A model generated the notes under the pieces. That model was not told the origin of the DNA. It saw nothing but the letters and a program-made list of their open reading frames with translations, and ran no database searches. The position numbers were made by a program, and so were the translations under genes. A DNA stretch of 64,000 nucleotides from contig JARACJ010000012.1 in assembly GCA_028767165.1 (NCBI GenBank), forward strand, positions 62,001 to 126,000, written 5' to 3'. This stretch comes from Proteobacteria bacterium DTSAM18. Lineage in GTDB: Bacteria; Myxococcota_A; UBA796; GCA-2862545. This document shows positions 1 through 8,143 of this stretch, piece after piece (positions within the stretch are counted from its first letter, which is position 1; every line of letters begins with the position of its first letter).

Positions 1-354
1 CAGGATCCCAAGGCCCTGGCGGCCTGGTACCAGACGAACCTGGGCATCACCCTCGACCCGCCCTACGGCGACGACTGCTTCGGCGCGTCGCTGCGCGTGG
101 AGGGTCTGCCCGCCGACGCCATGCAGGTGTGGTCGATCTTCTCGAAGGGCACCGAGTACTTCGGCCGGCCCGAGCAGCAGTTCCTCATCAACTTCCTGGT
201 CGACGACGTGCCCGGCCTGCTCGCGCAGGTGGAGGCCGGCGGTGGCAAGCGCCTCGGCGACGTGCAGGAGGAGTCCTACGGCACCTTCGGCTGGTTCGAG
301 GACCCGGAGGGCAACAAGGTGGAGCTGTGGAGCCCCCACGGGAGCGAAGGCTGA
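1..354 (+). CDS. VOC/glyoxalase-family protein, 3' part
   Basis: The reading frame is open from base 1 and ends at TGA 352-354, so the start lies outside the window; 117 residues are visible. The sequence has the vicinal-oxygen-chelate pattern: an early AAWYQTNLG segment (the KxxxWYxxxLG region of glyoxalase/bleomycin-resistance proteins), a central FLINFLVDDV strand, and a C-terminal FEDPEGNKVELW block, which in this family supplies the last metal-binding Glu. The family includes dioxygenases, isomerases and binding proteins, so no substrate can be given. A separate VOC protein lies at 38819-39235 and is not an obvious close duplicate. Confidence 0.85.
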   Translation, partial: QDPKALAAWYQTNLGITLDPPYGDDCFGASLRVEGLPADAMQVWSIFSKGTEYFGRPEQQFLINFLVDDVPGLLAQVEAGGGKRLGDVQEESYGTFGWFEDPEGNKVELWSPHGSEG

Positions 355-360
355 CGCTCG

Positions 361-777
361 TCAGGTGGTCTTCGACGGCCAGGAGGGCTGCTTCGGCACC
401 CGCTCCAGCGCCTCGTCCCAGTCCGCCCGGCTGTCGGTGAAGATGTGGGCGTCCGGCCGCTTCGTGACCGGCGTGTCGAGGGCGCCGGCCGGTACCATCA
501 CGCCACCGGACGTGCCCAGGGGCGTCGGCAGCGCCGATCCGCAGGCGCTGCAGAAGCTGCGGGCGTGCCGGGTGTCCGGCAGCCTGAAGACCCGCACCTC
601 CTCTTCGCCCCGGACCCACCGCAAGGTGGCGACGGGCGCGAACAGGTTGGACGCGTGGGCGGAGCCGGTGCCCTTGCGGCAGTGGCTGCAGTGGCACAGG
701 TAGAAGCGGGCGAACGCACCCTCGACCTCGAAGGCGACCGCGCCGCACAGGCACGAGCCCGCGTGGGGCACCGTCAT
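361..777 (-). CDS. GFA-family (CENP-V/GFA domain) zinc protein
   Basis: This is a 138-residue protein. It shows the GFA zinc-binding layout: GSCLCGAVAFEVEG near residues 7-20, LCHCSHCRKGTGS at 27-39 and FCSACGSALP at 75-84. The Cys clusters (CxC, CxxC, CxxC) are those that bind zinc in glutathione-dependent formaldehyde-activating enzyme and its relatives. Most members are uncharacterised and formaldehyde activity should not be assumed. The ATG at 775-777 was chosen because the Cys-rich domain begins right after it. The frame stays open further upstream, but that part has no family resemblance. The start overlaps the stop of a 23-codon open frame (774-845). Confidence 0.85.
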   Translation of the reverse strand: MTVPHAGSCLCGAVAFEVEGAFARFYLCHCSHCRKGTGSAHASNLFAPVATLRWVRGEEEVRVFRLPDTRHARSFCSACGSALPTPLGTSGGVMVPAGALDTPVTKRPDAHIFTDSRADWDEALERVPKQPSWPSKTT

Positions 778-845
778 GCCGACACCCGGCCGGCCCAGGT
801 GGTGGGCAGATCGGCGGGCACGAGGGTCTGTACGGTGATCTCCAT
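774..845 (-). pseudogene. possible remnant of an AHSA1/SRPBCC gene start
   Basis: A 23-codon frame begins at ATG 843-845 and ends in an ATGA overlap with the GFA gene start. Its first 17 residues (MEITVQTLVPADLPTTW) resemble the opening strand of AHSA1-type SRPBCC proteins, which typically begin with ITVxTxVxAxxxxVW, but the match breaks off there. It may be the scar of a deleted SRPBCC gene or simply a short leader for the GFA gene. The evidence is a short pattern match only. Confidence 0.25.
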
Positions 846-962
846 GGCGGTCTCCTGATCGGGCGTCGACGTACGCCCCGGGGATGGCGTCCCCCGGAAC
901 GGTTCCAGGAGGGTACCACTGACCCAACGAGCCCGCTCGGCCGCGCCGCGCGACAGGTGGAT

Positions 963-1307
963 CTACCCCGCCACCTCCCGATGCAGCGCGACCGCCACCC
1001 GGCCGATCAGGTCGAGCGGCAGCGGCTCCGCCAGCGGAAACGACAGGTTGCCCTTGGGCCCCCGGTAGGGCGCGAGGTCCTGCAGGAGTGCCGCGTCGTG
1101 CCGCACCGGCGGGTACACGCCGATGTGGTTCTTGAACGCCCCGAAGTGGAAGAACACCTTGCCGTCCCGGTAGGACGGCATGCCGTAGCTGATGCACCGG
1201 GTGGCCTGGGGCAACAGGGCCTCGACAGTGGCCTGGATGGCCTCGAGACGCGGCCGAACGGCCTCGGGCACGGCGGCGAGGTAGTCCTCGTGGGATGCGA
1301 ACGACAT
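963..1307 (-). CDS. DUF1801/YdhG-type domain protein
   Basis: A 114-residue protein starts at ATG 1305-1307 behind the strong ribosome site GAGGGGAGGA. The N-terminal stretch is helical (SHEDYLAAVPEAVRPRLEAI). It is followed by the signature of the family, CISYGMPSYRDGKVFFHFGAFKNHIGVYP, then a C-terminal segment (KGNLSFPLAEPLPLDLI) that matches the usual KGTIRFP-LDKPLP-DLI ending. The length is normal for stand-alone DUF1801 proteins. One family member, Bacillus YdhG, is described as an iron chaperone, but the general function is unknown. The gene sits 19 bp downstream of the CrtA-like fragment and is probably cotranscribed with it. Confidence 0.85.
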   Translation of the reverse strand: MSFASHEDYLAAVPEAVRPRLEAIQATVEALLPQATRCISYGMPSYRDGKVFFHFGAFKNHIGVYPPVRHDAALLQDLAPYRGPKGNLSFPLAEPLPLDLIGRVAVALHREVAG

Positions 1308-1326
1308 GAATCCTCCCCTCGACCGA

Positions 1327-1608
1327 TCACGAGTCGTGGCGCCCGCCGACCGGTGACCAGCCATACCAGGATCCCTCGCTCCGCACGATACGGCAGCGGG
1401 TGAACGAGAGGCGGTCCGACATGGCCTCGGCCCGGTGCTGTTCGATCAGCAACCGGTGGGTCCCCGGCCCGTAGGCCCAGGCCGACATCGACGCCTGGTC
1501 CGACCACAGGCTCACGGTGAAGCCGTCGACGGTGCGGTCCCCCGTGCAGGAGAAGGAGTGCTGCGCCAGCAGGCCCGGCACGGCGGTCATCGCGGCGCGC
1601 ACCGCCAC
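1327..1608 (-). CDS. CrtA-like (spheroidene monooxygenase C-terminal) short protein
   Basis: The frame can begin at GTG 1606-1608; the same frame is open back to a stop at 1663-1665, so an earlier start is possible but no long N-terminus exists. The segment HSFSCTGDRTVDGFTVSLW, followed by DQASMSAWAYGPGTHRLLIEQH and the ending GSWYG, resembles the C-terminal half of spheroidene monooxygenase-like proteins, where SxWxDxxxMxxFAY is followed by an H. Normal family members are roughly twice this length, so this is either a short version or a 5'-truncated gene. Dabb/ABM-type small barrel proteins are an alternative reading. Confidence 0.5.
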   Translation of the reverse strand: MAVRAAMTAVPGLLAQHSFSCTGDRTVDGFTVSLWSDQASMSAWAYGPGTHRLLIEQHRAEAMSDRLSFTRCRIVRSEGSWYGWSPVGGRHDS

Positions 1609-1718
1609 GACGTCCCACGAGCAGACCTCGGACCGGCCGGGGTCGCAACCGGGACCCGACCTTCACATGTTGTCCGGACTGTGCACCTCTCCCGTGACCT
1701 TCCGCCGTACGGTGAACC

Positions 1719-2936
1719 ATGACCCGCCTCACGCTCCTCTTCCTCGCAGCCTGCACCCATGAGCCGCCGGACGTCCCCTCCCCGGCCGACGGCCCCCTCA
1801 CCACCGAGGTGGACGTCCCCGCCACCGCGTACTGGGTGAACGCAGGGATGTACCTGCGCACCGGCGACGTGGTGCAGGTCCAGGCCGAGGGTGCGTGGAC
1901 CATGTGGGACGGCGCCTACCCCACCACCGGTCCCGAGGGCATGGAGGGCGATCTGGACGGGTGTCCGCCAGGCAGCCTCGTGGGCTCGGTCGGCCTGCAC
2001 TGGGGCGACGACGTGCTGTGCCTCGGCGCCGGCGGCGAGCTGACGGCCCCCCGGGACGGCATCCTGTACCTGAAGGCCCACGACTACGGGTTGGAAGACA
2101 ACGCGGGCACCGTGCGGGCCACGCTGACCGGTGAGGTGGCCTCCACGCCCACCGTCGCTGCGGACGACGTCGCGGACCACCCCTGGCACCTCGAGACCGC
2201 GGGCACCGTCGAGCTGCAGGCCGACCACGTCGTCCTCTCCCTGCCACGCGACCTCGTGCTGGCCCACGCGGACGAGGCCGCCGACGCCCTGGCCACCTTC
2301 GACGCCTGGTGGGAGCAGCACCGGCAGTTCTCCGGCACCGCCCCCTACGGCGGGCAGGCCATCCGCTACGTGGTGGACGACCAGATCCGCGACCTCGGCG
2401 CCTGGATGCTGTCCGGCAACCCCATCCGGCTCGACTCCCGCTCCATCGCCGGCGACCCGCCCGACGCCCACATCCTGCGGGCCCACGATCCCGCCCACTC
2501 GGTGTGGGGCTACGCCCACGAGATGGCCCACGACTTCAGCTTCGCCCGTGGCGGCGCCTTCATGATCGGCGAGGGCCCCATCGAGGCCTGGGCCAACCTG
2601 TGGACGGTGTCGACGCTCGAAGCGATGGGCCACCCCGAAGCCGACCGCAGCGGCTGCGACGACCGGGAGGCCCACCTGGCGGACGGCACCTGGGACGACC
2701 TGAAGGCCGATCCCTGGCTGCCCCTGTGCATGCTGATGGAGATCCGCGACGCCCAGGGCGGGTGGGACTTCTACCGGGACTTCTTCCGGGCCTACGCCGA
2801 CCTGCCGCCCGAGGACCTGCCCGCGATGGACGCCTCGGATGCGGCCCGGTGGGGCTTCGTGCGGGACCTCATGAACGAGGTCGGCAGCGACGACGTGACG
2901 CCCGTGCTGCAGGCGTGGCACGTGCCGCTGCCGTAG
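1719..2936 (+). CDS. exported lipoprotein, M60-type metallopeptidase
   Basis: This 405-residue protein begins with a signal sequence ending in the lipobox LAAC12, so it is probably lipid-anchored. Residues about 28-142 form a beta-rich domain (TEVDVPATAYWVNAG, then WGDDVLCLGAGG and GILYLKAHDYG) resembling LecA/carbohydrate-binding-like modules found on secreted enzymes. Residues about 150-405 hold the peptidase: H267-E-M-A-H271 is the zinc HExxH, followed by E285 or E289 in GEGPIEAWAN. That is the gluzincin arrangement of the M60/enhancin family, which attacks glycoproteins such as mucins. A role against extracellular glycoproteins is inferred. The region 1609-1718 is shared with the divergent gene on the other strand. 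Confidence 0.75.
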   Translation: MTRLTLLFLAACTHEPPDVPSPADGPLTTEVDVPATAYWVNAGMYLRTGDVVQVQAEGAWTMWDGAYPTTGPEGMEGDLDGCPPGSLVGSVGLHWGDDVLCLGAGGELTAPRDGILYLKAHDYGLEDNAGTVRATLTGEVASTPTVAADDVADHPWHLETAGTVELQADHVVLSLPRDLVLAHADEAADALATFDAWWEQHRQFSGTAPYGGQAIRYVVDDQIRDLGAWMLSGNPIRLDSRSIAGDPPDAHILRAHDPAHSVWGYAHEMAHDFSFARGGAFMIGEGPIEAWANLWTVSTLEAMGHPEADRSGCDDREAHLADGTWDDLKADPWLPLCMLMEIRDAQGGWDFYRDFFRAYADLPPEDLPAMDASDAARWGFVRDLMNEVGSDDVTPVLQAWHVPLP

Positions 2937-2954
2937 ACGTGTTCGGGTGCCGCC

Positions 2955-3824
2955 TCAGCCCTCCACGAGCCCGTCGCTCATGCTTCCGATGCCCCGCGTG
3001 TGGACCCGCTCCCGCCGCGCGTAGGTGGCGGGCAGGTGCTGGAACCGGGACCAGGTGCGGACGGGCCAGGAGACGGGGCCGCGGAAGAAGCAGCACTCAC
3101 AGGCGGCCAGGCCGTCGATCTCCTCCCTGTAGGTGGCCGCGGTGCCCTTCATGAGGTGGAAACGCAGGTCGGCGTTGGTCTCGAACACCCGGTGGACGAT
3201 CACCGCGTCCTCCCCGAGCACGCGGTGGATCTCGAAGCGCAGCAAGCCCTCCTCGAGGGTCCAGGCGTCCGTGCCGAGCTGCCGCCACTTGTCGATGAGC
3301 GCGTCGATGCGGCGGTCCTCCGACGGCTTGCAGGTCCACTTGGCGGTCATGGCGATGGAGGTGGCGTCGTCGGGCTTGCGGTGCTGATCGCGGACCCAGC
3401 CGGACTGCAGCTCCCCGAAGACCGCCTTGATGCGGCGCGTGGCCAGGACCTCCCGGACCCGCTGGGGGATGCGCTCGCCACGAACCAGGTGCATGCCGGG
3501 GTGGGCCACGGCCTGCAGGGGCTTCATGTGGGCATCGCCGGTGGTGTCGAAGTGGTAGGCGAAGGCCGCGGCATCCTGGAACACGTGGTGCACGAGCACG
3601 ACCTCCTCCCCCACTCCCACGTCGAGCTCGGAGGAGAGGATGCCGGGGTGGACGATCGCCTCGTTGTGCACGCCCTCCCACTCCTGGCGCATCTCCTTCG
3701 TCTCCGCCGAGGTGCGGAACAGGCCGCCGGTCTCGTTGGGGATCCACTTGGCGGTGATGCTGATCTCGTGACCGAGGCGGACGGGGGCGGCGACGAAGGG
3801 CGACAGGTTCGGCGGCTGGTTCAT
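2955..3824 (-). CDS. unknown protein, two tandem alpha/beta-barrel-like domains
   Basis: This 289-residue protein starts at ATG 3822-3824 behind GAGGAG. No function is recognised. It is internally duplicated: ISITAKWIPNETGGLF at residues 21-36 is echoed by IAMTAKWTCKPSEDRR in the second half. VVLVHHVFQDAAAFAYHFDTTGDAH is likewise echoed by AVIVHRVFETNADLRFHLMKGTA. The pattern (an aromatic/charged strand, then HxVFxxxxAxxxH) is that of dimeric alpha-beta barrel or antibiotic-biosynthesis-monooxygenase-like folds, here fused in tandem instead of dimerising. The C-terminus has two close Cys (CECCFF). There is no signal peptide, so it is probably cytosolic. Confidence 0.6.
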   Translation of the reverse strand: MNQPPNLSPFVAAPVRLGHEISITAKWIPNETGGLFRTSAETKEMRQEWEGVHNEAIVHPGILSSELDVGVGEEVVLVHHVFQDAAAFAYHFDTTGDAHMKPLQAVAHPGMHLVRGERIPQRVREVLATRRIKAVFGELQSGWVRDQHRKPDDATSIAMTAKWTCKPSEDRRIDALIDKWRQLGTDAWTLEEGLLRFEIHRVLGEDAVIVHRVFETNADLRFHLMKGTAATYREEIDGLAACECCFFRGPVSWPVRTWSRFQHLPATYARRERVHTRGIGSMSDGLVEG

Positions 3825-4304
3825 GACGGACTCCTCGCGTGCCCTCGACAGTTCGCCAGTCCGGAGGCCCGCAAGAGGCGAAGGTCGTCAGGAGCGGACC
3901 GGACGGCACGGCGGCCGGGGGCCCCGGACGGCGATCCCAAGACGCGGAAAACCCCAGTCAGACAGAGTCTGGCTGGGGTTCCACCATCCTCGTGCTCACC
4001 GAAGTGATGCTCGGGATGGAATTCCTCATCCATCAGGACACGGCGTGGTGACCGTCATCGGGTCGATGTTCCTCTGCGTCATGTGGGTCCGAAGACCTGC
4101 ACGTTGCGTCGGGCATCGTCTCGGTGTGGCTCGATGGCCAACCGGGTGGATGAGTCGGGGAAGAAAGACGAGCTTCCCTCCCGGCACAGACAATCTATCC
4201 CCGGGGTGGGTCCGTCACATGGGACGCAGTGCGTACGGGGTTGTACGGACCCCTGGCGGGGCCGGATGGGACGGCCGCCGGGTGCCGGCCCCACAGAGCG
4301 CCCC
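3825..4304. other. gene-free stretch with one hairpin
   Basis: Apart from the hairpin at 3946-3982, nothing convincing is seen. A minus-strand frame starting at 4031-4033 encodes an acidic, His-rich beginning (MDEEFHPEHHFGEHEDGG) that runs into the hairpin and then into compositionally random sequence. It could be a very short peptide, but there is no ribosome site good enough to annotate it. Confidence 0.4.
3946..3982 (-). terminator. rho-independent-like hairpin downstream of the MBL gene
   Basis: The arms CCCCAGTCAGAC and GTCTGGCTGGGG pair with one mismatch around a 3-nt AGA loop, and the pairing extends into GGAA/TTCC. Read on the minus strand it ends with GGGGTTTTCC, a short T-run, so it probably ends transcription of the metallo-beta-lactamase gene, whose stop is at 4305. 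Confidence 0.55.
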
Positions 4305-5138
4305 TCAAGGCGAGGCGGACTGCACCTCGTGGGCCTCGACGATCCGGATCGAGCTGTCGAGCAGCTCCGGCCCGCCGACGGCCCCGTGGCCCGGCACGAC
4401 GACCTCCGCCTCCGGGTAGCGCGCCTGGATGCGCCGCAGCGATTCGGGCCAGGCCTGCAGATCCGCGTCGGCCACGTTGCCGGCGCTGGTCCTCGACGCC
4501 TCGTGGACCGCGCAGCCGCCGAACAGCACGCCGGCCTCCGGCACATGGACCACCAGGTTGTCCGGCGCGTGGCCGGCGCCCGGGTACATCACCTCGACCG
4601 GTCCCCACGGCAGGACCGACCCGGGCTCGTCCAGGCCGGAAAGGGCCAGGGGCGGCACCTCGTTGCCCTCCGCCTCGGCGAGCCGGCGGGTGTGGGGCGT
4701 GGCGAAGACCTCCACGCCGCGGGCCGCCAGCAGCTCGACACCGTGGACCCGGTCGTCGTGGAAGTGGGTCGACAGCGCCCTGCGCACGGGCAGGCCGATC
4801 TGCGCGTCGATGGCCTGCAGCAACGCCTCGGTGTTCTCGGTCCCCCAGCCCGGATCGACCAGGATCAGCCCGTCGCCGTCCCGGACGATGAGACCGTTCG
4901 AGCCGAACACCAGCCCGGGCGCGATCTCGGCGGCGGAGACGTGCAGCCACACGCCCGGGGCGAGCTGCTGGATGTGGACGTCGCCAGGGGTGGGGTGTGC
5001 GGGGACCGGGGCCTGTGTGGTCACCGACGATTCGGTGTTCATGGAGCCGGTCTGCGTCGCGGGCGCCGGGGCCTGGTGGGCGCAGGCGACGAGGAGGGTG
5101 CCGAGGAGGAACGGGAACAGGGACGGGTTCGCACGCAT
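4305..5138 (-). CDS. VIM-like subclass B1 metallo-beta-lactamase, lipoprotein
   Basis: This 277-residue protein starts at ATG 5136-5138 and has a signal sequence with lipobox LVAC19. All subclass B1 zinc ligands are present: H125-x-H127-x-D129 and H190 (with C209 and H251). Around them the sequence follows VIM enzymes almost phrase by phrase: [86 protein letters not shown]. The hallmark Asn of B1 enzymes is N221. Known B1 enzymes hydrolyse penicillins, cephalosporins and carbapenems in the periplasm; activity here is inferred. One difference from VIM is His instead of Gly two residues after HFHDDR. There is no integron cassette site beside it, and its base composition matches its neighbours. 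Confidence 0.9.
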   Translation of the reverse strand: MRANPSLFPFLLGTLLVACAHQAPAPATQTGSMNTESSVTTQAPVPAHPTPGDVHIQQLAPGVWLHVSAAEIAPGLVFGSNGLIVRDGDGLILVDPGWGTENTEALLQAIDAQIGLPVRRALSTHFHDDRVHGVELLAARGVEVFATPHTRRLAEAEGNEVPPLALSGLDEPGSVLPWGPVEVMYPGAGHAPDNLVVHVPEAGVLFGGCAVHEASRTSAGNVADADLQAWPESLRRIQARYPEAEVVVPGHGAVGGPELLDSSIRIVEAHEVQSASP

Positions 5139-5405
5139 CGGCGCAGCTCCTGGAGCAGAGGTCGTGAGGGACGCCGACCGGGTCGAGCCGCGGCGCCAGC
5201 AGACCCCGGCGACCGTGGCCCACGCAGCCTGATGCCACGGGACGTCCGTGGACACAACGCCCCGGTCACCGGTCACGGCGAGGATCGCTGGACGGCGTCG
5301 GTGTCGGCGCCGACACGCGAGGCTACGTAGAAGTACCGAAGGCAGGAGCGCGGCTCCGTCATTGTTCGCTATGACCTTGGTGCTTCCACCCACCGCGAGG
5401 ACGTC

Positions 5406-6653
5406 ATGGGCCTGCTCTCCAAAGCCAAGCGTGCCTTCCAGAAGAAGGGAGCCACCCAGGCACCCGACCAGCCCGGGCTGGACGACCCCCTGGCCGACCC
5501 CTTCGCCGATCCCCTCGCCGTGCACCACAACGGCGCCTACCAGGCGCCCGTGGATCCCGACCGGGCCTACTCCCACCTCGACATGCACACGCCGATGCAC
5601 GAGCTCGACTACGCGGGCGAGTTCACCGGCGACTCCAAGGACGCCTACGACGCCATCCGTCAGCAGATGATCGACGACGGCAAGGCCAACCCGAAGGACC
5701 GCGACGTCCGCATCGAGATGGTCCGCCGCCACGTGGCCGATGCCTCGGCCTCCCGCGCCCAGGCCGAGCAGGATCTGCAGCAGGGCGGCGACGCCAACGC
5801 CCGGGTCATGGGCGGCGTGATGCTCCCGGAGTGGTTCCTGGGCAAGAACAAGTCCAAGAAGGACATGAAGGCCTACCGCAAGGCGTTCACCCAGATGTCC
5901 GAGGACAACCCCGACATGATGATCCAGCCGGGCAGCGCGGTGTGGCAGGAGCGCAAGAGCAAGGGCGGGCTCGGCCTGAAGAAGAAGACCGTCATGCACA
6001 GCGACGGCGACGCCTTCTTCGGCGGAGAGCACAAGCACACCCAGAACAAGCTGTTCAACGGCCTCGACACCAACGAGACCCGGCACGTGTACGGCAAGCA
6101 CAAGGGCGAGCGGGTGGCCGACTCGGCCACCAAGCGCAATTGGTACGACAACGCGCCGGAGCGGGAGCGCAAGATGAAGGCGGACAACTCCGGCCTTCAG
6201 GACGACCAGTACCACCGCACGGCAGACACCAACTCGTCGTTCTTCGAGGCCGGCGGCGTGCGCTTCGCCATGGACATCTGCGGCGACTTCGGCTCCGACG
6301 GCTACCGCGCCCTCGAGCAGGTGGCCGACGGCAGCGAGGCCCCCGCCGACGTGCACCTGGTGCCGAGCGCGGGTGCCACCCTGCAGGATGCCGGCGCGGC
6401 CGTGGTGGATGGCGGCCTGGCCTTCCAGAACAACACCTCGTCCACCAAGGCGCAGTCGTTCGCCTACACGGCCACCGACGACGGCCACTTCAGCGAGCTG
6501 CAGGGCGCCGCCATGAGCCGGCAGGACGGCGCACTCCCCCAGGGCGGCGGGGCGCACCGGCGGCGAGCCTTGGAGCGGCAGGCGGGCCGGCAGAAGGGCA
6601 CCGCGAACGACGACAGCCACCTGGGGACGTTCCGGCTTCCGCAGCGGGGCTGA
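5406..6653 (+). CDS. unrecognised 415-residue protein with nitrilase-like segment
   Basis: The start at ATG 5406 follows GAGGACGTC. The N-terminus ([15 protein letters not shown]) is basic, with no signal peptide, then a Pro/Asp/Ala-rich linker to about residue 60. The middle is highly charged. Residues about 278-325 read [13 protein letters not shown] and, after about 25 residues, [12 protein letters not shown]. This resembles the catalytic-Cys strand (GVxICxD) and following VxLxPSA strand of carbon-nitrogen hydrolases. Upstream [12 protein letters not shown] and a YGKHKGE segment could carry the equivalents of other nitrilase strands and the catalytic Lys. The overall match is weak and the fold assignment is an inference. 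The last 60 residues are Gln/Arg/Gly-rich and probably disordered. No operon partner is visible. Confidence 0.5.
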   Translation: MGLLSKAKRAFQKKGATQAPDQPGLDDPLADPFADPLAVHHNGAYQAPVDPDRAYSHLDMHTPMHELDYAGEFTGDSKDAYDAIRQQMIDDGKANPKDRDVRIEMVRRHVADASASRAQAEQDLQQGGDANARVMGGVMLPEWFLGKNKSKKDMKAYRKAFTQMSEDNPDMMIQPGSAVWQERKSKGGLGLKKKTVMHSDGDAFFGGEHKHTQNKLFNGLDTNETRHVYGKHKGERVADSATKRNWYDNAPERERKMKADNSGLQDDQYHRTADTNSSFFEAGGVRFAMDICGDFGSDGYRALEQVADGSEAPADVHLVPSAGATLQDAGAAVVDGGLAFQNNTSSTKAQSFAYTATDDGHFSELQGAAMSRQDGALPQGGGAHRRRALERQAGRQKGTANDDSHLGTFRLPQRG

Positions 6654-6680
6654 GGGGTCGGTCTTCCGATCTGTTCCCGG

Positions 6681-7538
6681 CTATCCTTTTCTTCCCCACT
6701 GGGCCGCGGGACATCCGGCCTGCAGGTAGTGCGCGCCGATGAGGTCACACTCCCGCTCCTTCAGCTGGTAGGGCAGCACACCCGGCAGCTCGACGACGGA
6801 TGCCAAGGCCCCTGGCGCGAACGTCCGTCGGTGGGAGCGAAGGCGTGCGGCGAGGTCTCCCGACTCGCCCAGATACACGATCCGTCCCTTCTCCATGATG
6901 CGATAGACGCCGGCCTCCGCCGGGAACCCGCCCTCCGACAGCGGCCGGAAGTCACTCCAGGGCAGTCCCAACCAGTGGGGATCCCCGGGCGTTCCGGACA
7001 TGACGGCCGGCGCCAGGGAGGGACCCGACGCGGGGTTGGTCCCGTCGTCCAGCCTGACCATGCCCACGCCTTGCCCCCGGTTCGACGGGCGGGTCCACAG
7101 CGGGTGGAACCGGCCGTGGTTGCACAGGGTGCTCTCCCCCAGCTCGAGGCGGTGCAGGTAGAGCAGCGCGCTCTCCTGGCACAGCCGCTCCGCCTTTTCG
7201 AGGGAGCACGGAGCCGCCGACACCTCGTAGGTGAACCCAGACTCCATGCGCCAGGCCCACAGGCCCGGCGCGGCGGTGTGGGGGTCGTTCCAGGGGGGCG
7301 CGTCCGCCGGCTTGCAGGTGTTCCGGGCCAGACCTCGCGTGCGCTCGCGGAGGTTCCGCCCCGTCTGTCCAAGGTAGACGAGCCCGCGAAGTTGGGGCGA
7401 CCGGACGCGGTACAGGCCCGGTTCCGCCGAGACGACACGGCGGAAGTCCGTCGCAGAGGCGTCCAGCGGGAGCCAGGGCGACCAGTTCAGGCCGCCCCAG
7501 GAGGGGGCGTGGACGTTGTCGGGGTCAGGGTGCGTCAT
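6681..7538 (-). CDS. protein with two GIY-YIG-like domains
   Basis: The start ATG 7536-7538 was preferred over 7583 because GGGAG precedes it closely; this gives 285 residues. Two GIY-YIG-like cores are visible. The first is PGLYRVRSPQLRGLVYLGQTG, followed by NLRERTRGLAR, near residues 38-70. The second is AGVYRIMEKGRIVYLGESG, followed by DLAARLRSH, near 208-240. In active GIY-YIG nucleases the two Tyr, an Arg on the following helix and a later Glu form the active site. Here Gly-Leu-Tyr/Gly-Val-Tyr, Val-Tyr-Leu-Gly and Arg are kept in both, and ERECD near the C-terminus may supply a Glu. It could be a DNA nuclease with duplicated domains; no partner suggests a pathway. Confidence 0.65.
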   Translation of the reverse strand: MTHPDPDNVHAPSWGGLNWSPWLPLDASATDFRRVVSAEPGLYRVRSPQLRGLVYLGQTGRNLRERTRGLARNTCKPADAPPWNDPHTAAPGLWAWRMESGFTYEVSAAPCSLEKAERLCQESALLYLHRLELGESTLCNHGRFHPLWTRPSNRGQGVGMVRLDDGTNPASGPSLAPAVMSGTPGDPHWLGLPWSDFRPLSEGGFPAEAGVYRIMEKGRIVYLGESGDLAARLRSHRRTFAPGALASVVELPGVLPYQLKERECDLIGAHYLQAGCPAAQWGRKG

Positions 7539-7605
7539 GGGGCCTCGTCTCCCGCTGTCCGGGTGGGGAAGGTCGGACCCCATCAGACCACGCTCGCCGC
7601 TCCGC

Positions 7606-8031
7606 TCACGTGCCCGTCCGGTTCCACGTCGGCTGGAGGGTCCGTACGATGCTGTCTTCGAGGCCCGCGGCCAGGTTCAGGTGGAACACGCCGAAGTGGA
7701 GCAGACCGTGGTCGGGCAGCACGTACAGCTCCGCCTGGTAGCCGGCCCGGAGCGCCTCGACGAGGTTGCCGTGGTTGCGGATGTTGGTGGACTGGGTGGG
7801 ACCGGGCCGCTTGTAGCCCTGCATGCGCTTCTTGAGGGGCTGGGTGGTCTTTCCGACATACAGCGGCTCGCCGTCGATCACGAAGGCATACAGGACGTTT
7901 CGGGCGTCGGCTTCGGCGTCGATCCGGAGGTCGAGGACGCCATCGCGCAGCGACCACTGGCCCACCTTGCGGAAGCCGATCTGGGTGAGGAGGTCGAAGG
8001 CGTTGGGGGGCGTCGGCGCGGCGGTGGACAT
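7606..8031 (-). CDS. GIY-YIG nuclease-family protein
   Basis: This 141-residue protein has a single GIY-YIG-like domain in its C-terminal two thirds: VLYAFVIDGEPLYVGKTTQPL, then KRMQGYKRPG, TNIRNHGNLVEAL, and a late GLEDSIVRTLQPTWN. The latter provides the Glu and the usual closing Trp-Asn of this fold. The first 45 residues (FDLLTQIGFRKVGQWSLRDG) are a short non-catalytic lead. It is 67 bp from the two-domain protein start and on the same strand. A degraded copy of this gene lies at 16209-16420. Nuclease activity is inferred from the family. Confidence 0.75.
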   Translation of the reverse strand: MSTAAPTPPNAFDLLTQIGFRKVGQWSLRDGVLDLRIDAEADARNVLYAFVIDGEPLYVGKTTQPLKKRMQGYKRPGPTQSTNIRNHGNLVEALRAGYQAELYVLPDHGLLHFGVFHLNLAAGLEDSIVRTLQPTWNRTGT

Positions 8032-8143
8032 GGTGGCTCGGGTCGGCAGGTCGTGGAGGGTGTCGTGGTGTCACGTCCCGAGAGCGTACATCACCCGCAG
8101 TCCTGGATTGGCGTCTGAACGCCAAACGAACAGCCGAAACGCG

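Noticed and set aside
4305-5138. The metallo-beta-lactamase as a cassette of the integron
   Set aside because: It is 11 kb from the array, has no attC or core site beside it and has host-like composition.
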